64,000 nucleotides of DNA, taken from Edaphochlamys debaryana. Lineage: Eukaryota; Chlorophyta; Chlorophyceae; Chlamydomonadales. The stretch spans positions 744,001 through 808,000 of the forward strand of contig JAEHOE010000042.1 in NCBI GenBank assembly GCA_016858145.1, written 5' to 3'. Below the pieces are notes generated by a model. That model saw only the letters and a list, made by a program, of their open reading frames with translations. It had not been told where the DNA came from and ran no database searches. The first letter of the stretch is position 1, and each line of letters opens with the position of its first letter. Below, one piece after another: positions 1 to 11,000 of this stretch. Position numbers and translations under genes: made by a program.

Positions 1-3000
1 GCGCGCGGAGCGGGCGGCGGCGTCGCCTGCCCGGCCCCCGCCTCATGCCCCGTCCCGGCTGCTGCCCCTGCCCCCGCCCCTGCTGCTGCCCCTGCCCCTG
101 CTGCTGCTGCTGCTGCTGAGGCGCTGAGTGCGCGGAGGTCGTGGAACTGGTCGGGAGGCAGAGCCAGGCGGCCCCCGGCGTCGTAGCTGGAGGGGAAGGG
201 CAGGGACTCCCAGTCCAGCACCACTGGGGGGCAGGGGCGGAGGGAGGGGCGGATCAGCGACAAGGCGCGAAGGGCGATGGGTGCTACTGTACCGTAGGCA
301 GAAGCAGCAACGCCGCTAGACGGAATCTGCAAATATCAGGACCTCCCGGGTACACATGGCCCCAAAGCCAATCCCACCACACCGCCCCTCACCCGGCTCC
401 GGATCCACGCCCTCCCGCTCTGCCTCCGCGGCCGCCTCCGCCTCCATCCGCGCCCGCAGCGCGTCCAGGTCCCCCTGCAGAGGGTGCGCCCGGGGGTCGG
501 GGTGCGGCGCCAGCACCAGCACCGACCCGCCTCCTCCCCCTCCTCCGTCGCCCCCATCGCCGTCGCACGAGACCACGCGGCCCTGGCGCCAGGGCGAGAC
601 CTGGGGAGTGGGAACCATGAAGATAGCGCGTGATGAAAGGGCGTATGGAGCAGGGGGCTGGGCCGAACCTCGTGCGCATGGAAGCATCAAAGATTCGAGC
701 AGCACGCAAGCGGTGAGCTTACACAACACGCGTCCCACCCACGCTGGGGTGCCCCATCACGCGCCCATCCTATGCATTCCACCCACCCTGGGGCACATGT
801 CCGGCCCAATCTCCAGCAGCCGGTACGCCACCACATCCCCCAGATCCAGCCGCCCGGGGTCAGACACGCGCGGGAGCCGCTCGTAGTCGGGCGGGGGCCC
901 GGCGGGGCCCGGCGTAGACCCCCCAGCTGCCGGCGGCGGTGGTGGCGGCCGCGGCGGCGGTGGCGGCAGCGGGCGGCTGAGTGACGGCGGCGGCGGCACC
1001 CTGGCGCCGCCAGCTGGCGCCGCCGGGCCCGACCAGGGTGCTGCACCGCCCGGGCCCCGGCCCCGGCCACCGCCCCGGCCCCGGCCGGCCCCAGCGCCGG
1101 AGGCGTCCGTTGCACGGCCGCGGCCCCGGCCTCCGGCGCCGGGCGCTTGCGCCCCTCCGGGCGGCCGCGGGCCGGGCTTGGCGCCTGGCTTGGCGGCGGC
1201 GGGTGGAGCGGCGGCAGCGGCTCCCTTCCCGGCCCCGGCCATCTCCTCATCGCTGTCGCTCTCCTCATCGTCGCTGCTGGATTCGCTCTCACTGCTGTCG
1301 CTGTCTGAGGGCTCGTCGCTGGGTGAGGACTCCTCATCGTCTGAGGACGAGTCGTCATCGCTGCTGCTAGACGACGACGCGGCGGCGGCGGCCCCTGGCT
1401 TGGGCGCGGCGGCGGCGGCCTGTACGGCCTTCGCCGCGGCCGCGGCCGCAGGTGCCTGCAGGAAAGGCGAGTGCTGATGAGGGGCAGGTATCGAGGAGGG
1501 TCCATCCTGTACATAACGTCTGCGCAGCCTGCACCCATGACCGCGACCGGTCCAAATGCCACAGCGCAACGATGCCGCCCATGCCCAGAACCCCACCTTT
1601 GCGGCGCCCGCAGGCTTCGCCGCCGCCGGCGCCTCCTCCTCGTCGCTGCTGCTGTCCTCATCGCTGCTGCTCTCCTCCTCGTCCTCGTCCTCGTCGTCAT
1701 CCTCGCTGTCGCTGCTGCTGCTACTACTCCCGCCGCCGCCCTGGGCCGCCCCTGCCGCCGCCGCCGCCGCCGCCACCGCCGCCTGTTGCCCCGGCGTCGC
1801 CGCCTGCCGCTTCTGCTGCTGTAGCTGCGCCTGCCGCTGCTGCCGGGCCCGCTTGTGCCCCGCTGGGCCCGGCGCCGCCACCTGGGCCCCGCTGGGCCCA
1901 GCGCCGGCGCCCCCGGGCCCAGCCGTAGCGGCGGCGTCGCCGGCCCAGCCCAGGCCCGGCACGGGGCTGCCCTGGTGGGCCTGGCCGCCGAAGGCCGCGT
2001 CCGGTGTGGGGGCCGCACAGGCGGGGGTGGCGTAGGGGGCGTAGTGGGCGGCGCTGCCCGGCAGGAGGCCGTTGGGGTCTAGGGGGCAGGCAGCCAGCGC
2101 GGCCGCTACCAGGCCTGGGAGAAGGGCATCAAAGGCACAGGAAGCAAGAGCGCCAGGGTCAGAGAGGCCAGTTGTCATCATTCTATTTAGGCCGGACGCT
2201 AGGATGAGGAGGACAAGTGCAATGGTCAGTGGGGCCGGCTGGAGGCTGGACGGAGATCAGGGAATCAAGTCAACGTCCAGCGGATCGGGGAGGACGACAC
2301 GGAACTTGGGACAAGCGAAGGGGGCTGACTTGCCTGCGGTGTGAGGACTGGGGCTGGGCCCAGCTGCTTGCGCCGCCGCTGGGGCCGGGGCATGTGCGCC
2401 AGGGGTCGCCTGTGCCTGCGGCTGCGCTTGCACCTGCGGCTGCGCCTTCGCCTGCTGCGCCTTGGCCTGCTTCTGCTTCTTGGACGCTCCACCGGCGGGC
2501 TGCTGGGCCTGCCCGCCCGCAGTCGCGGCCTTTGCTGCGGACCCCGAACCTGCGAGATTTGGGGCGTCAGTCGTGTGCAAGAGCACCTAGCACCTTGCAA
2601 CGCATGCCCCCACCGTCTTGAATTCCCCGGCTTGGGCCCATCACAACGGCCCTGCTTCCTGCTTTCAACCTCACGCCGAGCTGCCCAGCCCCGTCCGCAA
2701 GACACGCGCATGCCCCAACCGCAGCCGTGCACGATCCCAACCGCCGTACGGCACCTACCTCCGTACGGCAGCGCGCCCGTACGCTTGAGCCTCCGCTTGG
2801 CGGCCTTCCGTCGAGCGCTGCGGCTCGCCTGCTTGGGCGGCGCCCCGTCCCCGTCATCCGTGGCATTGCCGTTTGCCGCCGCATCGCTGACCCCAGCCGC
2901 AGCTGCCGCCGGCGAGGGACCTGTTGGAGCAGCCCCTGCCTTCATCGCCGCATAGCGCCGCCGCGCCTCCTCCGCGTTTGCCTCCTCTTCAGCAAGGTTC

Positions 3001-4209
3001 AGCAAGGGCCGGCCGTTGGGCGCGGGGACTGCTGCTGCGGCGCCCGTGGGCGGAGCCGAGGGCCCCGCTTCCTCTCCCGCCGGCTGGGGCTCGGCCGCCT
3101 GGCTTGGGTGGGTTGAAGCAGCTGTCCTGGCTGCCTTGCCCGCGGGCTGGCGGGGGGCCTGCGCCTCCGCGGCGCCAGCCCCGGTCGCCACTGCTCCTGC
3201 GGGGAACGGCGATGGGGCAGAGACGGCCTTTCTTATGAGGGCCTCCGGACACGGCCATGCTCCCACCGTACATCGAGAACGTGTGCAGCCTCCAGTTCCG
3301 AGCACCCAGAGCTTGCCGTGCAGCACCGCGACACAAGGCCACCCCGCGCCCCCCGCTCCTACGTGACACGTCCCCACCTGCGCCGCCCCGCCGGCGCTTC
3401 TTCCCAGCGGTCGCGGGCGAGCTGGGCCCAGCGCCCGCGCCCGCGCCCGCGCCTGCGCCCGAGGCTGGTCCATTGCTCGCCACGGCCATGCCTGGGCCGG
3501 TGGTGAGCAATGCCGAGGTCTGGGGCGCCGCCTGGGGTGTACAGGGCACACCGCATCGTTACTTTGCGCAGCAGGGCAGACTGTCAGCTGAGCAGGCGCC
3601 AGGCAACGGCCGCCTCGAGCAGTTTTGTGAGCCACCCCAAAGGCACCGCCGTGACGCCCGGCGTACCTGGGCATGTCCCGGAGCCTGCCCCACCGCCGCT
3701 GCTGGGAGTGGCGTCAGCACTGGAATTGCCGCCAACGCCGGGATCGCCGGTAGCACAGAGACAAGGTCACCGTCCCTTAGTAAGCCGATGGGGCCATCCG
3801 GCGGCAGCGTGAAGCCCGCTAGCTCCAGGCGAAGGGACCAGGCGCCGTGAGGGCAGGCGATCTGGTAGCGGTGGACCACCTGGGGCGTGTGTAGCGCGGT
3901 TGTGCACGGGCCAGGTGCACAGTGAGGCGGAGAGGGAGGGGTATGAAAGCACAGATGGTCAGGGCATGCGGGGAAGGGCTCACCTCGAGGGTGAAGTCGC
4001 CGATGGTCTGGGCGGCAGCGCTGGGGCAGAACCTGCGCGGGATGGCCACGCGCGCGTGAGAGAAGTGTCGCTCCCCGGTCCCCCCCGTGTCGCTGTAGCA
4101 CGCTTAGCAGTAGATCCCGGCCAGGCACGCACCAGCTCCGCGCGAGCCCCTTTTGCCGGATGGGCGCCGACAGCAGCTCCTCTGCGACCTCCAAGCGAAG
4201 CCGCTGCAT
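1..4209 (-). CDS. Coilin homologue (Cajal-body scaffold), 3' part beyond window
   Basis: Coilin organises nuclear Cajal bodies, where snRNPs and telomerase RNP mature. Three coilin hallmarks are visible in order. The N-terminal self-association domain (exons 4209-4133, 4032-3984, 3879-3667) ends in LELAGFTLPPDG...LLRDGDLVSV, matching the coilin pattern of a PP turn followed by LVRDND. A basic SRSARRKAAKRRLKR motif lies near 2790, with KKRRR near 3400. Long Ser/Asp/Glu tracts follow (2180-1597 and 1455-1240), then an RG box near 1010-1130. Last comes the Tudor-like C-terminus: DYERLP, GDVVAYRLLEIGPDMCPR (exon to 787), VSPWRQGRVVS (600-393) and VVLDWESLPFPSSYDAGGR (223 to edge). At least about 950 residues are visible. 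The start is the ATG at 4209; an in-frame TTG upstream is not used. The exon junction near 2260/2200 is not resolved. Sequence similarity is recalled from the family, not computed. Confidence 0.8.
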
Positions 4210-4603
4210 GTTGCCCAAGTTGCCTAGTGATGATCTACGAGCAGTTATGGCGTTCGCCTTGGCATTCGCGTCTCCCGCGAGGAGCCGGCATCGCTAGAAC
4301 GCTCACTTAGCGTGCCCACATGTGCGCGAGTAGTAGTGCCAGGATATCGGGAAACAACGGTGCTTTGAACGGGGAGCGGGATTGAAGGGCTCGCGAAAAC
4401 ACCGCGATTGGTTCCAACTCGTCCAACTTGCCAAAACTCGCTTGATTGGGCGCCCTGTCAACAACATACACACAACAAGGAAGTCCTGCACCCACTGGGC
4501 TCCCCTGCACGCCACAAAGGCCCGACCACCAGGCCCCAACAGCCAACCTTTGCCTTGCTGCCTGCGAGGAACCGGCTCGAGCTAGCGCAGCAGAAGCAAT
4601 CCT
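4210..4603. promoter_or_regulatory. Divergent intergenic region between coilin and coiled-coil genes
   Basis: About 390 bp separate two oppositely oriented start codons, so both promoters must lie here or overlap the 5' exons. No convincing TATA box was seen. An upstream exon of the coiled-coil gene could lie in the right half: the stretch near 4575-4610 reads as coiled-coil-like RLELAQQKQSYE in another frame. Confidence 0.4.
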
Positions 4604-6648
4604 ATGAAGGCCCTGAGCTTGCACGGTCCTTGGGCCTACTATGAGCGCAAGGCCGCTGAGAACGAGTGCCGAATTACCGACCTCGAGGGCCAACTCCGCT
4701 CGCTCGCGCTGGACCGCGACAACCTGCAGCACAAGCTTATACAAGCTGAGAGTGACATGAAACGGTTCCAGGATGTGGAGAAGGACCTCCGAGCGGACAA
4801 GGACAGGGCGCAGGGAGTCATCGACAGCCTCCAAGCGGAGCTCGCGCAGCTGCGCCTTCGACACACGGACGACACGACGCGGCTCACATCGGAGGTGACC
4901 AGCCTCACGCAGGAGCTCCAGAAGCTCTCAGCGGATAACGCGGTGCTGCGCTCGGAGCTAGCCAAGACTGTCCACGCCAAACAGCTCACCTCGACCAAAC
5001 TGGACCAGATCCGCAAGAAGCTGGGCCTGACAGAGTCAGAGGCGAAGGCTTTTATCCAGGTGGGTGGGGAGGACAGGGAGGGGGCGATGGGCCAGCTGGG
5101 CCTGTTGGGGGACCCGTGGGCCAGTACGCTGGCATGAGCCACTCTCCAGTCCCTGCGCCGCACAGCCTAGACAAGCATACCTCAGACGCACAGCTCCTGT
5201 GTGCGTTGCCCAGCTTGATCAGCACCCTCTTTCTCATGCTTTCTCATGCGGCAGGAACTGGACGACGCCCGGGCTGCCAGCAAGTCCCTCCGAGAGGAGA
5301 ACAAGGGTGGGTAGCAGCTCCAGCCAGGGCTGTTTCCCACGGGAGGGCCCTGGCAACCCTGCATACAGGCCACGCAGAAACCCCGACTGACGTGCACCGG
5401 GAAGGGCGTCGAACGCCGTCAAGCGGGCCCGCATGCAAGGGTGAGGCTGCACACTTTCAGAATGCTGAAGCGCCCACGCCTAGCCGCTCCGCTGCCGCGT
5501 CTGCGCTGCAGAGCTGGCGTCGGACAACACGCACCTCAAGCAGCAGGTGGAGAGCCGCTCGCAGCACTGCATGACGCTCATCGGGGAGAACAAGCGACTG
5601 CTGGAGCAGGTGGGGGTTAAGGGGAGGTGAAGGGCGTGTGTTGTCAGTGCCGGCATGCTGGGCGCCGTGGGAAGACCGTGGAGGGAGTGTAAGGGCGTGT
5701 TGGTAAGCCTGGGGAGGGTGTGGGAGCAAGGGTTAGGCGGGATCCTGGAGGACCCTTCGGCCGTTTCCGGCTCCAACATGAAGTTATGTGCATCCCTTGC
5801 CCTCCCCCATGCCCACGCCATGCCTCCCCCATGCCTCCCTCGGCCCACCCTCCATCCCCACCAGGTGGCGGAGCTCCGCGTGCAGCTGCAGCGGCAGCAG
5901 GGGGAGCTTTGGCAGGCCAAGACCGAGCACTCGAGCGCGGCGGCGGCGGTGCGGCAGCTGCAGGCAGTCAAGGGGCCACAGGTACGGCCCAGAGGGCCAC
6001 ACGCCGCGCGGGTGGCGCTCGGATGGCTGCCTTATACCGGTACCCCTAAGCAGTATTCCACCTCGTCTTGCGAAAGCGAGCTTGGATAAATGTGAGCTTG
6101 TTTTACCCGGTGCTTTCACTAAACAGAACCCGCTGGCTTGCCCGGCCGCAGGTGGTGGTGCGCGAGTGGGCGCAGGAGGACGGCAAGCCGGCGGGCAAGG
6201 CCGGCTCTGGAGCCGGGAGAGGGGCCGGCGGGTCCCAGGTGCGTGGCGAGCGGCCCAACGCGGCGAAGCGGAGCGCTCAGACAGGTCCAACCCTTAGCGC
6301 CCTCCGTAGCCATCGTGTGAGGAATCCCCGTCGCAACTTGTTAACACGACTTAGGCTTGCCGTATGCCGCAACCGCTCCGCACCGCCGTATCTTGTGTGC
6401 AGAACCGGCCGCCCTGGAGCGACAAGCCGACGGGCAAGGACGCCAAAGCGGCGGGCGGGGCCGGCAAGGCGGCCGGCGCTGCGGGCGGCGCGGGGCCGGG
6501 CAAGCGAGTGCAGGTGGTGCCGGTGGGGTCCGTGCCCCTGGTCGGGACTGACACGGCCCGGGCGGGGGTGCTGCGGCAGGCCCTGGCGGTGCGGCAGGAG
6601 CGCCTGGCGTCGGCCTCGGCGGCAGTGGAGAGGGCGGCGGCGTCTTGA
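4604..6648 (+). CDS. Coiled-coil protein of unknown function
   Basis: Six exons splice in frame: 4604-5059, about 5252-5306, 5512-5608, 5865-5981, 6152-6238 and 6403-6648. Heptad-rich sequence (KAAENECRITDLEGQL, LADNAVL-type repeats, LIGENKRLLEQ, VAELRVQLQRQQ) covers about the first 270 residues. The tail is Gly/Ala/Lys-rich with a short conserved-looking patch, KRVQVVPVGSVPLVG, and ends ERAAAS. No catalytic motif, signal peptide or membrane segment is apparent. Such proteins in algae are often basal-body, ciliary or Golgi tethers, but nothing here decides between these, so no function is assigned. The chosen ATG is the first in the coiled-coil frame; upstream exons cannot be excluded. It is transcribed away from coilin and is followed by a TGTAA at 6820. 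Confidence 0.65.
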
Positions 6649-6819
6649 GCGGGGGATCGGGGCCTGTTGGCAGGTGGGGTACCGGAAGCAAGTAGCATGG
6701 GACGAGGATGAGGAGCAGTGCAGTGGAGGTGAGACGGCGGCATAGGGGCGGCGGGAGCGAGCACCTACGGGGGATGCTGTGTGGGGATGCAGAAGGGCCT
6801 GGTGGCTGGGGTGGTCTGG

Positions 6820-6824
6820 TGTAA
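6820..6824 (+). terminator. TGTAA polyadenylation signal of coiled-coil gene
   Basis: TGTAA, the volvocine algal poly(A) signal, lies 172 bp past the stop codon in the sense strand. Confidence 0.5.
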
Positions 6825-6839
6825 GAGGAAGTGTCTCTC

Positions 6840-7880
6840 AGACGGATTACCCCGTGCGTGCGATTCACGCCCAGCCCGCAATGCCGCAAGCGTTAGCTTC
6901 CGTATCCCTATGGTGTAGGTGAGGGCAGGGAAACTTATCGACCCAAACTGAGCACAGTAATGTTAGAGCGCCTCATGCATCTCGTATCCATTGTTGGTGC
7001 GAGCCTGCATGCGGGCTGGTGGTGGAGAGGGTTGAGGACTCGAACATTGGGCCCCCTGGGGCGGACCACGGGGCTCAGCCCTTTCCTGCCTTTGGGCAGC
7101 CACCCTTGTCTCAAACAACTTCTGGTTGCTTAGCGGTAGCAGCGGATGGCATCTGGGAGACCAGGGGCATCCGGACCGCACCGCCCTTGGTGACAGGCGA
7201 CGCGGTGGTCTTGGGTCTGGGGTAACAGAACCGGAACGCAGTGGACCGAGCCCCCAGGGTTTGGCCGTCGCCGGGGATCTTGGAGTTTGGGGTGGATCGC
7301 ATATCGGGGGTGCATGGTAGCGACGGCGTGCCGCTGGCGGCCGTGGCTCCATGGTCCATGGCTGGGGCCTGCAGGCATGCCCTCGTATGGGATTGGCAAT
7401 GAGGTAGAGGCTCAAGGACCTAGCGCTGCGGCCTGCATTCATCAGCTTCTGGTTTGCGACGGGCTCGCTGTCTGGACGAGGACGCGTCTCGTAGGCCAGT
7501 GGAAGTACATTACCAGTCAGGGCCTGAGTTCATGCGAATGTCTGCTCCTTATTACCAGTCCCATCGTCCTATGCCGGTATGGCGGCCACGGTCAGGTGCA
7601 GCCTTGCTCTGGCACCATACAACATGCCAGGCCTCTTGCACTGTGCAGCATCCGCCCTACCACACCGGGTGGCCTGTCAGGGCCTCATACTGTCAGGGGT
7701 GACGCCTGCCGTCAATCCCGTCATCCGTCAGGTCTCACGAAACCATTGTCTTCACGCCCTGGCCTGAGTCACCCGCAGATCCGCTCAATGCCTCAATCCA
7801 CCCATTTGTGCGCACGCACTGCATCCATCCACCTCAACCCATAGACCTCTAATGCCGCGACCACACTTAGCTGCGATCCC
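6840..7880. other. Intergenic stretch between convergent genes
   Basis: About 1 kb lies between the poly(A) signals of the coiled-coil gene and of DUS2. The open frames here have no splice continuity, domain or codon pattern that I can support. No repeat family or RNA gene was recognised. Confidence 0.4.
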
Positions 7881-7892
7881 TGCACTCCTATC

Positions 7893-7897
7893 TTACA
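7893..7897 (-). terminator. TGTAA polyadenylation signal of DUS2 gene
   Basis: TTACA on the plus strand is TGTAA in the sense of the DUS2 gene, 110 bp beyond its stop codon. Confidence 0.5.
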
Positions 7898-8006
7898 TTT
7901 CGCACTCCGCTGCTTTCCGCTCAGTTCTTCATTCCCTGCCGACTCGATCTGCCGCTCACATCCCAGCTGCTCACGGCCCTACCCTCCCCCTCACCCTGCC
8001 CCACCC

Positions 8007-11000
8007 TCACCCGCTGTGAACCTCAGCCTCCTGTGCCCCCGGTTGCCCCTCCCTCCCCGCCTCGTCGCCCTCTTCCCGCTTGCGCTTTGCCCCGCCGCCG
8101 TTGCATGTCCCGTCCGCCTCCTTCGACTCCTCCGCTGCCGCCGCTGTCCCAGTCTCCTTCGCCACCGCCGGCGGTTGCCCTTGCCCTTGCGCCTTGTCGG
8201 CTGTCTCCCCCGCGCCCCCGTTGGCGTTCGCCCCCTTACCCCCCTTGGGTCCCTTGGGTCCCTTGGGGCCTTTGGGTGCCGGTGCCTGCTTGGGCAGACC
8301 CACCGCCGCGTCATCTCCCAGGTCCTGTGATGGCCGGGGATGCGGAGTGTCAGTTAAGGGCTAGCAGATGGCTGTTGCGAATTGGGCTTGCTCCGTGGAG
8401 GCTGCGTCCGCAGGCAAATGCAGCCCAGCCTGGACGCTTGGTGAGGCCCCTGCCTGCACTAGTATTGCGGGCTCTGCAACCGAAGGCCCCTGAGACCGCA
8501 CGGAAGCCCCTGAGACCGCAGCCACCTGAGACCCCACGGCTCACCGGGTATGGGGACTGCGGCCCCAGCCCCATGAGACCGCAGAGCTGCGTGTAGTCCC
8601 GAGCCTGTTGCGGGCGATGCGACAAACGGCGGAGCAAGAGGTGAGCGTAGTAGGGCAGTTGGTTGCAGCACACCGGTACAGGTAGGGTGAGTGGTGTGAG
8701 CATACTGGCCAGGGACTTAAGGAGGACCGCCGAGCCCACTTGCGGCCGGCGGTTGTGCGCAGGCCCCCTCTGCCACCACCCCCCCCTTCCCCGGCCGCAG
8801 CGCCCGCACCTGCGTGATGCTGGTGTTGCCCTCGTGCCCCACGATACTGCGCACGCCGCCCCGCCGCCCCGGGAAGGACACGGGCGCATCGGCCATCTCC
8901 TGTTGGGGAACACAGGAGTGCACAGCAGTGAGGCGAGGTTAGCGCCTTAGGCTTGTGCGCATGCGGTAGTACTTGGTGTTGGGCTTCCCGCGGGGCCCCA
9001 GCCCTCCTCCCGCTCCCCCCCTCCTCGCCTTGAGGCAGACATTAGCGTTGGGCTGTCTTCCCGCGGGGCCCCCGCCCCCCCCCGCCCATGCCTCGCCTTG
9101 AGGCAGTACTTGGTGTTGGGCAGGGCGTTGTCCCAGCGCAGCGCCAGGCGCACGAACTCCCGCTGCACCTGGTCCAGGGGCAGGAAGCCTGGGGGGGGGA
9201 GGGGGGGGGGCGTTTGCAGCTGAGCGGGAGAGCGTCACTTGGCCAGTGGGATCGCCGGAGAAGTGCCTGGCGGGTGGAAAGGGGGTTGGGGGGGTCGCAG
9301 GCAGACAAAAGGTTGTGAAGAGCTCACACAGGCAGCCCGATCGAAGCTAGGCACTTCATGCGGAGGCCGCCACATGGGCATCGTATCGTATGGCCGCTTC
9401 GAGCCTTTAGCGTACGGTACTGCGCACATGGCTTCGGTGGGAGCTCCGCTGTTGCTCGACCCCGTCCCCCTTGCCCGTTTCTCTCGCGACTGCGCACCCT
9501 CTTTCCGGAACACCGAGGCGTTCCAGCTGGCCGCCCGCGCGATCATGGCCGCCGCGCAGCCCGTCTCCTGCCGTACGCGTACGGCATCCTGCCAGCACAT
9601 GACGTCACCGTTGGCGATGACGGGCAGGCCCGCCAGGGCGTCCACCACCTGGGTGGCACAGGACAGGTGGGCGGGTGGTGAGCGAGCTCGGGCTGCCCGC
9701 CGGCCGACCATACCTCCAATGAGTGGAGACAGGCGGTACGTCAAGTGCCGAGCCCTGGAGAGCCACCCACGTTAGCCCGGTACACTGGCGCCTCAGGGCT
9801 GACTACAAGCGGGTCGGGACGGTTTTGGGTCGCAGTCGTGTCCCCTGCTCTCTGCCCCTGATGCACGCTGTTGCCCCTGCAGCCGCACCCGTCCTCCCCC
9901 TCCCCCCCCCCCGCCTCCTCACGTGCCGCATGGGCCCCCAGAAGGCCGGCTCCCGCGGCCGCATCTCCGTGGTCCGGCCTGGGCGGAGACACCGCAGGGC
10001 CATTGTATGACAAGGACAGCGGGGTGGTAGCTGCTGGCGTGGCTGAAGCGTGACAGCACCGAGCGGGGGCCATCCCTTAGACAGGAACGCCGGTCAGATC
10101 TCAGCCCAGGCCCACCCAGGCCCACCGTGCACCGCTAGCGCCGAGATGCCGCAGGCCGCCAGGCGCCGGGCCAGCTCCACCGTGTCCCGCGGGTCCTCCT
10201 TGTCTGGGGTTGGAGAGCGGAGGAAGATGAGGCGGCGGTGGAGCATGGAGACGGTGGGCCGCCGCACAGGAGGGGCGTCAAGGGAGCCTCAGCCGCGCGC
10301 GCGTGTCGGCCAGGCCTTCGTTCCGCTAACCTAGCGAGCGTTGAAGACTACACAACACGCTCCCTACGCTGACGCAGGTCCCTCACCCAGGAGCCTGTCT
10401 GCGCATCCGTGTCGATCGATTTCCTATTCCAGGCTCTACCGATCCCTGCCCCTTCTCTGTCCCCCCATGCAGGGCGCCCTGGTGCCTCACCCAGGAGCCG
10501 GATCTTGCAGGACACGGGGATGGTGAGATTGCGCTTGAGGGCCTTGAGGATGTCCTGGGGGGAGGGGGGGAAGGGGACGAGGAGGATGGGAGCGGAGGGG
10601 GGCGTGACTGCGTGGGCCGTGGTTGTCAAGGGCCCCATCTACGACAGAGCCTTTGCGGCACCCAGCACCCTGCAGTGCCTTGAACCGCCCTGGACTCCTC
10701 CAGACCCAGCGCTGATCCGTGTGTTCCCCCAGTACCGCACGCCGCTCTCCTCGCCTGCCCCCTCCCCTCCCGTCCCCTCCCCTCACCCCCACCTCGGCGA
10801 CCTCGGGCTTCCTCAGCAGCGCTGCGCCCATGCCCCCCTGCGTAGAGAACTGCTTGGGACACCTGTGCGGGGGGGGGGAGTTGTTAAGGGAGCCCGGGAG
10901 CATGACGTAAGGGGCGTTTGGAGAGTATAAGACCGCGTACGGGCGCCCTGGGCACTCCTGCACTCCGGTCGGGGCCTCATCCCCTGAGTCCAGAGTCGGG

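Noticed and set aside
61..120. CTG/CAG repeat as a distinct microsatellite feature
   Set aside because: It is part of the coilin coding exon and encodes an Ala/Gly-rich stretch; not a separate element.
141..620. Long plus-strand open frames over the left end
   Set aside because: They are Pro/Arg-rich shadows of the minus-strand coilin exons in very GC-rich DNA; stop codons are rare in all frames here.
4210..4218. Coilin start at 4218 (MGNMQ...)
   Set aside because: The codon at 4218 is TTG. The first true ATG in frame is at 4209, which also gives a coilin-like N-terminus.
7287..7844. 185-codon plus-strand open frame
   Set aside because: No splice continuity, domain or codon bias, and it lies between two convergent poly(A) signals.
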